This document shows positions 1-8,633 of a stretch of 64,000 nt of DNA, piece after piece. This stretch comes from JAWVEV01 sp033856535. GTDB lineage: Bacteria > Actinomycetota > Thermoleophilia > Miltoncostaeales > Miltoncostaeaceae. The notes beneath the pieces were generated by a model. The model ran no database searches. It was not told where the DNA came from and saw only the letters and a program-made list of their open reading frames with translations. The DNA lies in the NCBI GenBank assembly GCA_033856535.1, contig JAWVEV010000098.1, forward strand, positions 1-64,000. The letters run 5' to 3'. The position numbers and the translations under genes are program-made. Numbering within the stretch: the stretch's first letter is position 1; the number at the start of each line of letters is the position of its first letter.

Positions 1-124
1 CCGCCGGCGTCAGCTTGGCGTTAGCGTGGAGCTTCATTCGGGACCGTCCTTGGGGATCGGAGTCTCAGCAACCCCAATCCTCCAGGCGGTTCCGGATGAA
101 CAACGTGTTGGCGCCCCTCAACTA

Positions 125-151
125 GGCTCCGACCCCGAAAGGGCCGGAGCC
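125..151 (+). other. GNRA-like hairpin in leader of acyl-CoA ligase
   Basis: A 7-bp stem GGCTCCG/CGGAGCC (125-131/145-151), one A.C mismatch, then CCC/GGG closed by CGAAA. A TAGGCT -10-like box lies at 123-128, and a second copy of the CGGAGCC arm follows at 158-164. It could be a 5' leader structure or the end of a gene outside the window. Confidence 0.4.
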
Positions 152-249
152 AGGGGGCGGAGCCAATGAGCGGATTGGCGCACGGGGGGGACGCGGGCTT
201 CCCGCCGCGGGGCCGGGAGCGCGCCGCGGGGCCCTGGGGCCCGGGCGGC

Positions 250-1803
250 GTGAGCCGCACCGAGCTGACGCCCGTCGATCTGCTCCGCCGCAGCGCCTAC
301 GTGTACCCCGACAAGGTCGCGGTGGTGCACGGCGAGCGCCGCCACACCTTCGCCGGGCTGGCCGACCGCGCCGGCCGCCTCGCGGCAGCCCTGCGGGAGC
401 GCGGCCTCGGCCGTGGCGACCGCGTCGGCATCCTCTCGCCGAACACGCCCGCCCTGCTCGAGGCGCACTTCGGCGTGCCGGCCGCCGGCGGCGTGCTGGT
501 GGCGGTCAACACCCGCCTCACGGCCGACGAGGTCGGCCGGATCCTCGCGCACTCGGGCGCCGGCCTGCTGCTGGTCGACCACGAGCTGGCCCACCTGGCG
601 CCGGCCGACCTGCCGGCGATCCGGATCGACGACACCGGCCTGCCGGGCGACCCCTACGAGGACCTGCTCGCCTCGGCCGCCGGCCCCGACCTCGCGCCGC
701 TCCTCGACGACGAGGAGGAGCCGATCTCGATCAACTACACCTCGGGCACCACGGGCGGGCCGAAGGGCGTCGTCTACACGCACCGCGGCGCCTACCTGAA
801 CGCGATCGGCGAGGTGCTGGAGGCCGGCCTCGGGATCGACTCGGTCTATCTCTGGACCCTGCCGATGTTCCACTGCAACGGCTGGTGCTTCCCCTGGGGC
901 GTGGTCGCCGCCGGCGGCACCCAGGTGTGCCTGCGCCGGCCCGATCCGGCCCGGATCTGGAAGCTCTTCGAGGCCGAGGGCGTCACCCACCTGAACGGCG
1001 CCCCCACGCTGCACCTCTCGATCGCGACCCACGCGGCGGCCCACCGCCTGGACCGCCCCGTGAGCGTCATGGTCGCCGCCGCGCCCCCCTCGCCCACGCT
1101 GCTGGCCCGGCTCGAGCAGCTGAACCTCCACCCCACCCACGTCTACGGGCTCACCGAGACCTACGGCCCGCACACGGTCTACGCGCGCCGGCCGGGCTTC
1201 GAGGACCTGCCCGACGAGGAGCGCGCGACCCGCCTCGCCCGCCAGGGCCAGGCCTACCCGATCGCCGACCTGGTGCGGGTGGTGGACGAGGCCGGCGCGG
1301 ACGTCGCCCGCGACGGCGCCACCCCCGGCGAGGTCTGCATGCGCGGTAACAACGTCATGGCCGGCTACTACCGCGACCCCGAGGCCACCGCCGCCGCCTT
1401 CCGCGGCGGCTGGTTCCACTCGGGCGACGTGGCCGTCTGGCACCCGGATGGCGACATCGAGCTCCGCGACCGCAAGAAGGATGTGATCATCTCGGGCGGC
1501 GAGAACATCTCGACCATCGAGGTGGAGCAGGCCGTCGTGCGCCACCCGGCGGTGCTCGAGTGCGCCGTGATCGCGATCCCGGACGAGCGCTGGGGCGAGC
1601 GGCCGAAGGCCTTCGTGACGCTCCGCGACGGCGGCGCGGTCACCGAGGAGGAGCTGATCGCGTTCTGCCGGGAGCGGCTCGCCCACTTCAAGTGCCCGGT
1701 GGCGGTGGCGTTCGGCGAGCTGCCGAAGACCTCCACCGGCAAGGTGCAGAAGTTCGTCCTCCGCGAGGCGGAGTGGGCCGGGCGCGAGAAGCGGATCAAC
1801 TGA
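250..1803 (+). CDS. Acyl-CoA synthetase (AMP-forming), medium/long-chain type
   Basis: ANL-superfamily ligase of 517 aa that activates a carboxylic acid with ATP to an acyl-adenylate and then to acyl-CoA. Visible motifs are the P-loop YTSGTTGGPKG (about residue 163), the adenine-binding GLTETYG, the hinge GWFHSGDVAVWHPDGDIE, DRKKDVIISGGENIS, and the C-terminal catalytic lysine in PKTSTGKVQK. Length is normal for the family. GTG 250 is chosen because family homology begins at LTPVDLL; ATG 166 would add a low-complexity Gly/Pro/Arg stretch. It overlaps the next gene and is probably co-transcribed with it. The acid substrate cannot be told from sequence. Confidence 0.88.
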   Translation: MSRTELTPVDLLRRSAYVYPDKVAVVHGERRHTFAGLADRAGRLAAALRERGLGRGDRVGILSPNTPALLEAHFGVPAAGGVLVAVNTRLTADEVGRILAHSGAGLLLVDHELAHLAPADLPAIRIDDTGLPGDPYEDLLASAAGPDLAPLLDDEEEPISINYTSGTTGGPKGVVYTHRGAYLNAIGEVLEAGLGIDSVYLWTLPMFHCNGWCFPWGVVAAGGTQVCLRRPDPARIWKLFEAEGVTHLNGAPTLHLSIATHAAAHRLDRPVSVMVAAAPPSPTLLARLEQLNLHPTHVYGLTETYGPHTVYARRPGFEDLPDEERATRLARQGQAYPIADLVRVVDEAGADVARDGATPGEVCMRGNNVMAGYYRDPEATAAAFRGGWFHSGDVAVWHPDGDIELRDRKKDVIISGGENISTIEVEQAVVRHPAVLECAVIAIPDERWGERPKAFVTLRDGGAVTEEELIAFCRERLAHFKCPVAVAFGELPKTSTGKVQKFVLREAEWAGREKRIN

Positions 1804-2951
1804 GCGCGCCGGCCGACCTCGACGCGCTGGTCTTCGGCCGGCCGGGCCTGCCGCGCGCGGTGCTGCTGCACGGCGACGTGAGCGGCGCCGAGGCCACCTG
1901 GAGCCGCCAGGAGCCGCTCGGCGAGCGCTTCCACGTGATCGCGCCGGACCGGCGCGGCTACGGCCTCAGCCCGCCGACCGAGCGCGAGGACTTCGAGATC
2001 GACGCCGGCGACGCCATCGCCCTGCTCGGCGACGGCGGGCACCTGGCCGGCCACTCCTACGGCGCCGTGATCGCCCTGGTCGCGGCCGCGCGGCGCCCGG
2101 AGCTGGTGCGCAGCCTCTGCCTGATCGAGCCGCCGGCCTTCGCGTTCGCCCGCGAGAACCCGGCCGTCGCCGAGCTCTTCGCCCGCCAGACCGTCCTGTT
2201 CGCCGGCGGCCCGGACGTGACCGACGAGGACTTCCTGGCCGGCTTCATCGGCACCGTCGGCGGCGACCCCGAGCGGGTGCCGCGCCCGCTCACGCCGCTG
2301 CTGGCCCAGCACACCAAGGTGCTGCGCGGCTTCCGCCACCCCGGCGAGGCCGAGGTCGACCTGGCGGCCCTGGCCGCCCACGCGATCCCCACGCTCGTGA
2401 TCTCGGGCGGCCACTCTCCCGCCTTCGACGCCATCTGCGACGCCATCGCCGAGGGGCTGGGCGCGGAGCGGATGTCGATTCCCGGCGCCAAGCACAACAT
2501 CCCGCGCATGGCCGAGGAGCTGAACCGGGCGCTGGCGGAGCTCTGGACCGGCGGCGGCGCGCGGCGCCTGGTGGCCGCCCCGGGGGTCCCCGTCCTCCTG
2601 GTCGACACCATCTCCGCCCTCCGCGACGGCGACGAGGCGCTGGTGGTGGTGTCGGGGTCGCACGGCGGGGTCAGCGCCGGCGAGCTCGCTCGCGGACGCG
2701 GTCTGCGCGCCGTGTTCTTCAACGACGCCGGCGTGGGCAAGGACGACGCCGGCGTGGCGGCCCTGGCGATGCTCGACGCCGAGGGCACCCCGGCCGGCGC
2801 GGTGGACCACCGCAGCGCCCGCATCGGCGACGCGCGCGACGCCTGGCTCGGCGGGGTGCTCTCGCACGTCAACGCCGCCGCGCAGCGGCTCGGCCTCGTG
2901 CCGGGCGAGCCGCTGCGCGCGGCGGTGGCGCGCACGTTCGGCGGGGCTTAG
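1773..2951 (+). CDS. Alpha/beta hydrolase fused to a C-terminal SHGG/NDAG domain
   Basis: The N-terminal about 260 residues form an alpha/beta hydrolase: oxyanion-hole LLHGD, nucleophile elbow GHSYG and a C-terminal catalytic His in GAKHNIP. After a short Pro/Gly linker comes a domain with VVSGSHGG, FFNDAGVGKD and SARIGDARD. I recall this second domain as a stand-alone uncharacterised protein, and its function is unknown to me. There is no stop between the halves. The start is uncertain: GTG 1773 has GAGG 5 nt upstream but overlaps the ligase by 31 bp. CTG 1800 would give a CTGA overlap with the ligase stop, and GTG 1860 falls too close to the HG motif. The stop shares bases with the convergent gene. 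Confidence 0.75.
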   Translation: MGRAREADQLSAPADLDALVFGRPGLPRAVLLHGDVSGAEATWSRQEPLGERFHVIAPDRRGYGLSPPTEREDFEIDAGDAIALLGDGGHLAGHSYGAVIALVAAARRPELVRSLCLIEPPAFAFARENPAVAELFARQTVLFAGGPDVTDEDFLAGFIGTVGGDPERVPRPLTPLLAQHTKVLRGFRHPGEAEVDLAALAAHAIPTLVISGGHSPAFDAICDAIAEGLGAERMSIPGAKHNIPRMAEELNRALAELWTGGGARRLVAAPGVPVLLVDTISALRDGDEALVVVSGSHGGVSAGELARGRGLRAVFFNDAGVGKDDAGVAALAMLDAEGTPAGAVDHRSARIGDARDAWLGGVLSHVNAAAQRLGLVPGEPLRAAVARTFGGA

Positions 2952-3436
2952 CCCTCCTCGAGCGGGTCCTCCTCGCCGGCCAGGGCCAGCGCGGTCTGGC
3001 GCACGTCGGCGAAATGCCGCTGCTGGATGGGGATGGCGAACTCGGTGAGCTTGGCGACCGCGTCCTCGCGGGCCTTCTCGTTGAGCGTCTCCAGCACCTC
3101 CCAGTGCCCGAGCTCGCCCGCCTCGGCCATGATCAGGAACTCGAAGCCGTCGAGCGGCTCGGCGTCCTCGCCGAGGTAGGTCCGCATCATCTCGGTGGCC
3201 TCCTTGCGGGTCTCGCGGGCCTTCTCGAGGATCGCCGTCTTGCGGCCCTCGAAGGCGCCGAGCGAGTCCTCGCACCGGCGCGCGGTCTCCTCGGCCTCCT
3301 CGCGCATCCGCTGGAGCAGCTCCTTGCGCTCTCCGTCGTCCAGCAGCCCCTCGACCTTCTTGGTCGCGTCCTTCGCCGCCTGGGCCAGCCCCAGCACCTC
3401 GGCCAGCTTCTCGTCCAACGGCCGCAGCTCCGCCAT
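2948..3436 (-). CDS. All-helical, ferritin-like hypothetical protein
   Basis: 162 aa, rich in Glu, Lys, Arg and Leu, with no signal peptide or membrane segment. Four long amphipathic helices are evident. Glu/His pairs (AEAGELGHWEVLETL near residue 105; QQRHF near 138) resemble, but do not prove, a ferritin-like di-metal bundle. The ATG start has a strong GGGAGGCGGAG ribosome site. Its TAA stop overlaps the TAG of the convergent hydrolase. A coiled-coil stress protein is an alternative. Confidence 0.65.
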   Translation of the reverse strand: MAELRPLDEKLAEVLGLAQAAKDATKKVEGLLDDGERKELLQRMREEAEETARRCEDSLGAFEGRKTAILEKARETRKEATEMMRTYLGEDAEPLDGFEFLIMAEAGELGHWEVLETLNEKAREDAVAKLTEFAIPIQQRHFADVRQTALALAGEEDPLEEG

Positions 3437-3520
3437 CTCCGCCTCCCGTGTCGTGTCGGATCTGGCGACCGAGATACCCCGAAGGCGACCGCGTCATCCC
3501 CGGCGGGCCGGGGACGGTCG

Positions 3521-3820
3521 TCAGGACGTCGCGGGGGCCTCGCGCAGGCGCCGGCGGAGCACCAGATCCCCGACGACGGTGCCGATCGGACCGCCGGTGA
3601 CCAGCACGACCAGCGGGAACCACCAGCCCCAGAGGCGGCGGATCGCGCCGTGGGTGGTCAGATACAGCAGCGCCACGAAGCCGATCCCGTGCACCGGGCC
3701 CAGCACGTGGACCGCCGAGTCGCTGCGGTCGACGAAGGCGACGTAGAGCAGGACGAGCAGCAGGAGCGCGTCGGCCAGGCCGACGGCGAGGACGATGTTC
3801 AGCAGGCGGGGTCGGGTCAT
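3521..3820 (-). CDS. DUF3817-type small integral membrane protein
   Basis: 99 aa with three predicted membrane segments: LLNIVLAVGLADALLLLVLL, a middle segment containing HGIGFVALLYL, and WWFPLVVLVTGGPIG. The HG in the second helix and the overall size fit the DUF3817 family of unknown function. The start is ATG 3820 (MTRPRLL); an upstream in-frame ATG would add a basic non-hydrophobic leader unlike the family. Confidence 0.75.
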   Translation of the reverse strand: MTRPRLLNIVLAVGLADALLLLVLLYVAFVDRSDSAVHVLGPVHGIGFVALLYLTTHGAIRRLWGWWFPLVVLVTGGPIGTVVGDLVLRRRLREAPATS

Positions 3821-3904
3821 GCCTCGACGGTAGACCCGCGCCGCGCCGCCGGCTCCCCGCGCGGGACGGATGACCCGTCCACAGCCCTTGCGCCCAAGGG
3901 CCGC

Positions 3905-3910
3905 TACCAT
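3905..3910 (+). promoter_or_regulatory. -10 box TACCAT of the ABC exporter operon
   Basis: TACCAT lies 8 nt before GTG 3919, the spacing of leaderless genes elsewhere in the window. GTG 3919 is in frame with the ATPase, so either a 45-residue Pro/Arg-rich extension is made or the true start ATG 4054 has a 135-nt leader. Confidence 0.4.
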
Positions 3911-4053
3911 CCGGCCTCGTGGCGTCGCACGGTCCGGCCCCCGCGCCCGACCACGGCGGTCCCCCCGACCGTCGCCCTGCCGCCACGCCCGCCGTGACTC
4001 TCGGCGCCCCCGGCGGGCCCCAACGGATCGGGCGCCGGCGACCGGGAGCGCGC

Positions 4054-4986
4054 ATGATCGAGGTCGAGGGCCTCACCAAACGGTTCGGCAACAAGCTGGC
4101 CGTGGACGACCTGACGTTCTCGGTGCGGCCCGGGATGGTGACCGGGTTCCTCGGGCCGAACGGGGCCGGCAAGTCCACCACGATGCGGATGATCCTGGGC
4201 CTCGACCGGCCCACCGCCGGCACGGCCCTGGTCGGCGGCCGGCCCTACGACGTCGTGTCCGGACCGATGCACGAGGTCGGCGCCCTGCTCGACGCCAAGG
4301 ACGTGCACGGCGGCCGCACCGCGCGCAACCATCTGCGCGCCCTGGCCCAGAGCAACGGCCTCCCGCGGGCGCGGGTGGACGAGGTGCTCGAGATCGCCGG
4401 CATCACGAGCGTCGCGAAGAAGCGCATCAAGGGCTTCTCGCTCGGCATGAACCAGCGGCTCGGCATCGCCGCCGCGCTGCTCGGCGATCCCGAGGTGCTG
4501 ATGTTCGACGAGCCGGTCAACGGGCTCGACCCCGAGGGCATCCAGTGGATCCGCAACCTCATGCGCCGGCTGGCGTCCGAGGGGCGAACGGTCTTCGTCT
4601 CGAGCCACCTGATGAGCGAGATGGCCCAGACCGCGGACCACCTGATCGTGATCGGGCGCGGGCGCCTGATCGCCGACCTGTCGGTCGCCGACTTCATCCG
4701 CAAGAGCTCCTCCAACCACGTCAAGGTGCGCTCGCCCCAGGGCGACCGGCTGGCCGAGCTGCTGACGGCGCGCGGCGTGACGACCAGCGCCGACAACGGC
4801 TACCTGCTGGTGCAGAACCTCGACACGGCCTCGGTGGGCGACCTCGCCGCCGAGAACCGCATCACCATCCACGAGCTGTTCGAGGAGAAGGCCACCCTGG
4901 AGGCGGCCTTCATGGAGCTGACGCGCGACAGCGTCGAGTACCAGGCCGGCGCACCCGGCGCCGCCACCGCGGGGGAGGCCCGATGA
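4054..4986 (+). CDS. ABC transporter ATP-binding protein
   Basis: 310-aa cytoplasmic ATPase of a DrrA/CcmA-type exporter. It has Walker A GPNGAGKST (about residue 38), the signature FSLGMNQR, Walker B LMFDEPVNGLDPEG and the switch His in SSHLMSE. ATG 4054 follows GGGAGCGCGC and begins at the conserved MIEVEGLTKRFG. The permease follows with an ATGA overlap, so both are one translationally coupled unit. The exported substrate is not evident; antibiotic or lipid export is usual in this subfamily. Confidence 0.92.
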   Translation: MIEVEGLTKRFGNKLAVDDLTFSVRPGMVTGFLGPNGAGKSTTMRMILGLDRPTAGTALVGGRPYDVVSGPMHEVGALLDAKDVHGGRTARNHLRALAQSNGLPRARVDEVLEIAGITSVAKKRIKGFSLGMNQRLGIAAALLGDPEVLMFDEPVNGLDPEGIQWIRNLMRRLASEGRTVFVSSHLMSEMAQTADHLIVIGRGRLIADLSVADFIRKSSSNHVKVRSPQGDRLAELLTARGVTTSADNGYLLVQNLDTASVGDLAAENRITIHELFEEKATLEAAFMELTRDSVEYQAGAPGAATAGEAR

Positions 4987-5804
4987 GCACCACCACCGCG
5001 GGAGGCGCGCCCGTCGTGAACGCCTCGGCCTCGCTCCCGAACGTCATGCGGGCGGAGTGGATCAAGCTGTGGTCCCTCCGCTCGACCTACTGGACGCTCG
5101 GCACCCTGGTCGTGGTCTCGATCGGGCTCACGATCCTCAGCACCTGGATCACCGCCCGGAACTGGGACGGCACCGACCCGGCCGACAAGGCGACGTTCAA
5201 CCCGACGGACATCACCCAGGGCTTCGGCCTCTTCCTCGGGATGCTCTTCATCAGCGTGCTCGGCGTGCTGGTGATCAGCGGCGAGTACTCGACGGGCGGC
5301 ATCCGCACCACGCTGACCGCGGTGCCCCAGCGGATGACCCTTCTCGGGGCGAAGGCGGCCGTCTTCCTGGCCGTGGCGCTCGGCGTCAACCTGGTGATCG
5401 CCTTCGGCAGCTTCTTCGTGGGCTCGTTCTTCCTGTCGGCCGAGGACATCCAGGCCTCGCTCGGCGACGACGGCGTCTTCCGGGCCGTGCTCGGCGGGGC
5501 GCTCTTCGTCACCGGTTGCGGCCTGTTCTCCTTCGCCCTGGGGGCGCTGCTGCGGCGAACCGCGGCCGGCATCACCGCGGCGCTCGGCGGGCTGCTGGTG
5601 GTCCCCACACTCGGGGCGCTGCTCCCCGGCAGCTGGGGCGACCGCGTGAACGACTACATCATCACCAACGCCGGCAGCCAGATCGCCCAGGTCGACGCGG
5701 ACCCGGACGCCCTCGCCCCCTGGACCGGCTACCTGGTCTTCCTCATCTGGGGCGTCGGGCTGCTCGTGATCGCGGCCGTCATGATGCAGCGCCGGGACGC
5801 CTAA
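4983..5804 (+). CDS. ABC-2 type transporter permease
   Basis: 273 aa with six hydrophobic segments. The first begins after NVMRAEWIKLWSLRSTYW, a hallmark of ABC-2 permeases paired with CcmA-like ATPases. The conserved SGEYSTGGIRTTLTAVPQR loop follows the second helix. The start overlaps the ATPase stop (ATGA). It probably dimerises in the membrane with two copies of the ATPase. No periplasmic domain is present. Confidence 0.9.
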   Translation: MSTTTAGGAPVVNASASLPNVMRAEWIKLWSLRSTYWTLGTLVVVSIGLTILSTWITARNWDGTDPADKATFNPTDITQGFGLFLGMLFISVLGVLVISGEYSTGGIRTTLTAVPQRMTLLGAKAAVFLAVALGVNLVIAFGSFFVGSFFLSAEDIQASLGDDGVFRAVLGGALFVTGCGLFSFALGALLRRTAAGITAALGGLLVVPTLGALLPGSWGDRVNDYIITNAGSQIAQVDADPDALAPWTGYLVFLIWGVGLLVIAAVMMQRRDA

Positions 5805-5877
5805 AAACGCAGCGCGGGTCCCGGGGACGGGCGGGGATAGACTCGCCCCGCTCGTCCCCGAGGAGAGGCCCGCCGAC

Positions 5878-6549
5878 GTGAACGCCCTCGAAGCCATCCG
5901 CAAGCGGCGCACGGTCCGCCGCTACACCGATCGACCGGTCGCCGACGAGGACCTGGACAAGCTTCTTCGGCTGGCGCTGCTCGCGCCGACCGGCGGCGGG
6001 GCGCAGGCCTGGAGCCTGATCGTGGTGCGCGAGGAGGAGCAGCGCCGCGCGCTCGCCGAGATCATCATCCGCGGCGGCGCCGAGTACTTCAAAACGGTCC
6101 GGCCGCCGGCCGAGGGGCGCAGCGCCGAGGAGCACGCCCAGTGGGCGCGCGACTACGCCGAGACCGCGCTCGGCACCTACCGCCACGTGCCGGTCTGGAT
6201 CGCCGGGCTGCGCCTGAAGCGCGGCGCCTTCCCCGACGACGCGCGCCACCAGCTCATGGAGCGCGACGCCGACGTCATCTCGGTCGCCTTCGCGATGGAG
6301 AACCTCTACGTCGCCGCGCGGGCCATGGGCCTCGGCACCGCGCCGACGGTCTTCCACTGGTTCCTCGAGGACGAGTTCAACGCGCTGCTGGGCATCGACC
6401 CCGCGGCCGGCCTCGAGACCCCGCTGGTCACGCCCCTCGGCTACCCCGAGGAGTTCCCGGTGGGGCTGCCGCCCGCGCTGGCCAAGATCCGCCGGCCGTG
6501 GCGGACGCTGGTGCACGACGAGCGCTGGGGGCACCCGCGCCAGAGCTGA
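5878..6549 (+). CDS. Nitroreductase-family flavoprotein
   Basis: 223 aa. The FMN-binding N-terminus KRRTVRRYTDRPV and LLRLALLAPTGGGAQAW are typical, as are the central AMENLYVAARAMGLGT helix and the C-terminal PLGYPEE. It probably reduces quinones or nitro compounds using NAD(P)H. GTG 5878 is preceded by GAGGAGAG, and a TAGACT -10 lies at 5838-5843. The next gene overlaps its end. Confidence 0.88.
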   Translation: MNALEAIRKRRTVRRYTDRPVADEDLDKLLRLALLAPTGGGAQAWSLIVVREEEQRRALAEIIIRGGAEYFKTVRPPAEGRSAEEHAQWARDYAETALGTYRHVPVWIAGLRLKRGAFPDDARHQLMERDADVISVAFAMENLYVAARAMGLGTAPTVFHWFLEDEFNALLGIDPAAGLETPLVTPLGYPEEFPVGLPPALAKIRRPWRTLVHDERWGHPRQS

Positions 6550-7649
6550 CGCAGCTCTCCCTCCGCGCCCTCAACCGGGCCACCCTCGCGCGCCAGCTCC
6601 TGCTGGCGCGCGAGGCGATCCCGGTCCCCGAGGCGCTCGAGCGGGTCGGCGGGCTGCAGGCGCAGGAGCCGAAGCCGCCGTTCGCCGCCCTCTGGAGCCG
6701 GATCGAGGGTTTCGCGCGGGAGGACCTGCTCGCCGCCCTGCACGACCGGACGGCGGTGCGGGCGACGCTGATGCGGGCGACGCTGCACACGATGAGCGCC
6801 GCCGACGTCGCGGAGCTGCGGCCGGCGCTGCAGCCCATGCTGACGCAGGCCCTGCGGGTGCTCGGCGACCGGGCCGAGGGGCTGGACTCCGCCGGCGCCC
6901 TGAAGGCCGCCCGGAAGGCGCTGAAGGATGGCCCGCGCACGGCCGCCGAGCTGCGCGACGCGCTCGGGGAGGCCTTTCCGGACGCCGACGTGCGCGCCCT
7001 GGGCTACGCCGTCCGCACCCAGCTCCCGCTGGTGATGGTCCCGACCGAGGACCGCTGGGGCTTCCCGGCCTCGGCCCGGTTCACCATGGCCGAGGAGTGG
7101 CTGGGCCGGCCCCTCAAGAACCCCGGGCCGGAGGCGGTCGTGCTGCGCCACCTGGCGGCCTTCGGCCCGGCGACGGCCGCCGACGTGCAGACCTGGTCCG
7201 GGCTGGGCGGCCTGAAGCCCGTACTGGAGGCGCTGCGGCCGAAGCTCGCGACGTTCCGCGACGAGGGCGGCCGGGAGCTGTTCGACCTGCCCGACGCCCC
7301 GCGCCCCGACGAGGACGTCCCGGCGCCGGCGCGCTTCCTGCCCGAGTTCGACAGCCTGATGCTGGCGCATGCCGACCGCACGCGGGTGGTCGCCGAGGAA
7401 CATCGCAAGGGGCTGGTGACCAAGAACCTGCGCGTGCGCGCGGTCTTCCTCTGGGACGGCTTCGCCGCGGGCACGTGGACCTCCGTCCGGAAGGGCAAGG
7501 CGGCCGAGATCACCGCCGTGCCCTTCGCCCGGCTCCCCAAGGGGGCGACGGCGGCGCTGCGCGAGGAGGGGGAGGCGCTGCTGGCATTCCTGGAGCCGGA
7601 TGCGTCCGCGCGAAAGGTGACCGTGACACGCCCGGGGGCGCCGACGTAG
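6498..7649 (+). CDS. Winged helix DNA-binding domain protein (HTH_42/AlkX-like family)
   Basis: About 383 aa. The family N-terminus (LSLRALNRATLARQLLL) and ERVGGLQAQEP, the middle winged-helix repeats and the C-terminal FLPEFDSLMLAHADR match PF06224-type proteins linked to DNA glycosylase activity in some members. Conserved homology begins at CTG 6546, which overlaps the nitroreductase stop as CTGA. The nearest canonical start is GTG 6498, inside the upstream gene and without a ribosome site. Either start is possible. Confidence 0.82.
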   Translation: MADAGARRALGAPAPELTQLSLRALNRATLARQLLLAREAIPVPEALERVGGLQAQEPKPPFAALWSRIEGFAREDLLAALHDRTAVRATLMRATLHTMSAADVAELRPALQPMLTQALRVLGDRAEGLDSAGALKAARKALKDGPRTAAELRDALGEAFPDADVRALGYAVRTQLPLVMVPTEDRWGFPASARFTMAEEWLGRPLKNPGPEAVVLRHLAAFGPATAADVQTWSGLGGLKPVLEALRPKLATFRDEGGRELFDLPDAPRPDEDVPAPARFLPEFDSLMLAHADRTRVVAEEHRKGLVTKNLRVRAVFLWDGFAAGTWTSVRKGKAAEITAVPFARLPKGATAALREEGEALLAFLEPDASARKVTVTRPGAPT

Positions 7650-7711
7650 AGGAACGGGAACCGTCGGAGCCAAAGGGCCCCGCGGGATCACACACGTCGA
7701 GGGGGAATCGG

Positions 7712-8233
7712 ATGAAGCGCGCCGCCGGACTGGGAGCACTCGTGGGACTCTGCGCCGCCTTGGCGGCCGCGCCGGCGTTGGCCGGCACGACGGCCGACGG
7801 CCTCGTGACCCTGGACGGCGTCTCCGGCGCGACCCCTGGGATGAGCCCGGCCCAGGTGGCCGACGCGCTCGGTGCCCCGGTGAAGCTCACCGGCCCCGCG
7901 GCCGACGTGTGCCGCGTCGCCAAGATCGCCGCCGGCCCGCTGCGCGGATACGCGATCTTCGAGGGCGGGAAGCTCGGCGCGCTCTTCTTCGAGAAGGGCG
8001 CCCACACGGGCAAGGGCATCAGGATCGGCTCGAGGGCGGCCGACCTGCAGGCGGCCTACGGCGAGCGCCTGCGCTCGCGGCCGGACAAGTACGTGCCCGG
8101 CGCGCGCAACATGTTCGTCCGCCGCGCCAGGTCGCCGCACTGGGAGCTGCGGTTCGACGTCAGCAAGGCCGGCAAGGTGACCACCATCGCGCAGGGCGCG
8201 AGGCAGGTCCGCTACGTGGAGGCCTGCAGCTAG
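7712..8233 (+). CDS. Secreted hypothetical protein
   Basis: 173 aa with a clear Sec signal peptide (KRAAGLGALVGLCAALAAAP, cut near ALAG). The mature part has two Cys (VCRVAK and the C-terminal EACS), which may form a disulphide. No family is recognised. Ribosome site GAGGGGGA precedes the ATG. The TAG stop overlaps that of the convergent NHLP-like gene in CTAG. Confidence 0.75.
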   Translation: MKRAAGLGALVGLCAALAAAPALAGTTADGLVTLDGVSGATPGMSPAQVADALGAPVKLTGPAADVCRVAKIAAGPLRGYAIFEGGKLGALFFEKGAHTGKGIRIGSRAADLQAAYGERLRSRPDKYVPGARNMFVRRARSPHWELRFDVSKAGKVTTIAQGARQVRYVEACS

Positions 8234-8514
8234 CCCGTCAGCCGATCGGGGGGCGGCCCGCCCAGGCGGCCGTCCCGCCCGATCGCTCCGAAGCGCGCCT
8301 GGCCGCCGCGCATGTGCACGTCGCGGACCACCCCGAAGATCAGCTCCTGGCGCTCGTCGCGGTCGAGCTCCTCGAGCTGGCGCACCTGCTCGGGCGAGGC
8401 GCTGACGTCCCCGGCCTCGGCGAGCGCGCGCAGCGGGTCCTCGATCAGCGCGTCGCGGAAGCGGGGGTCGGCGACCGTGCGGACCCAGATCGATGTCGGC
8501 TCGACCGCTGCCAT
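8230..8514 (-). CDS. NHLP-clan-like small peptide (possible RiPP-precursor relative)
   Basis: 94 aa. The core VADPRFRDALIEDPLRAL, AEAGDVSASPEQVRQLEEL resembles the helical leader of the nitrile-hydratase-like (NHLP) and Os1348-type peptides: FRDAL.DP.AAL...G..LSPEE...L. The tail after about residue 65 is Gly/Arg/Pro-rich (GGQARFGAIGRDGRLGGPPP). No cyclodehydratase, radical SAM maturase or exporter lies nearby. It may be an orphan precursor or a domesticated NHLP protein. The assignment is from recalled family pattern. Confidence 0.6.
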   Translation of the reverse strand: MAAVEPTSIWVRTVADPRFRDALIEDPLRALAEAGDVSASPEQVRQLEELDRDERQELIFGVVRDVHMRGGQARFGAIGRDGRLGGPPPDRLTG

Positions 8515-8633
8515 GGGGCATCTTGGCAGCGGAGCGCGCCGGCGCGCCCGGTTTCACGTCCGCGCAACCTCCGCCGGCGCGGGCTGGGCTACGGTCGGTC
8601 GACCCGGATGCCCCCGCCGCGAGGAGTCACTCC

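Noticed and set aside
37..165. A gene in the first 165 bases
   Set aside because: Short frames only, without ribosome site or homology; the stretch looks like a leader with a hairpin.
118..4223. Very long open frames on the minus strand opposite the acyl-CoA ligase and hydrolase
   Set aside because: Arg/Gly/Ala-rich translations without motifs; they mirror GC bias opposite genes with clear family motifs.
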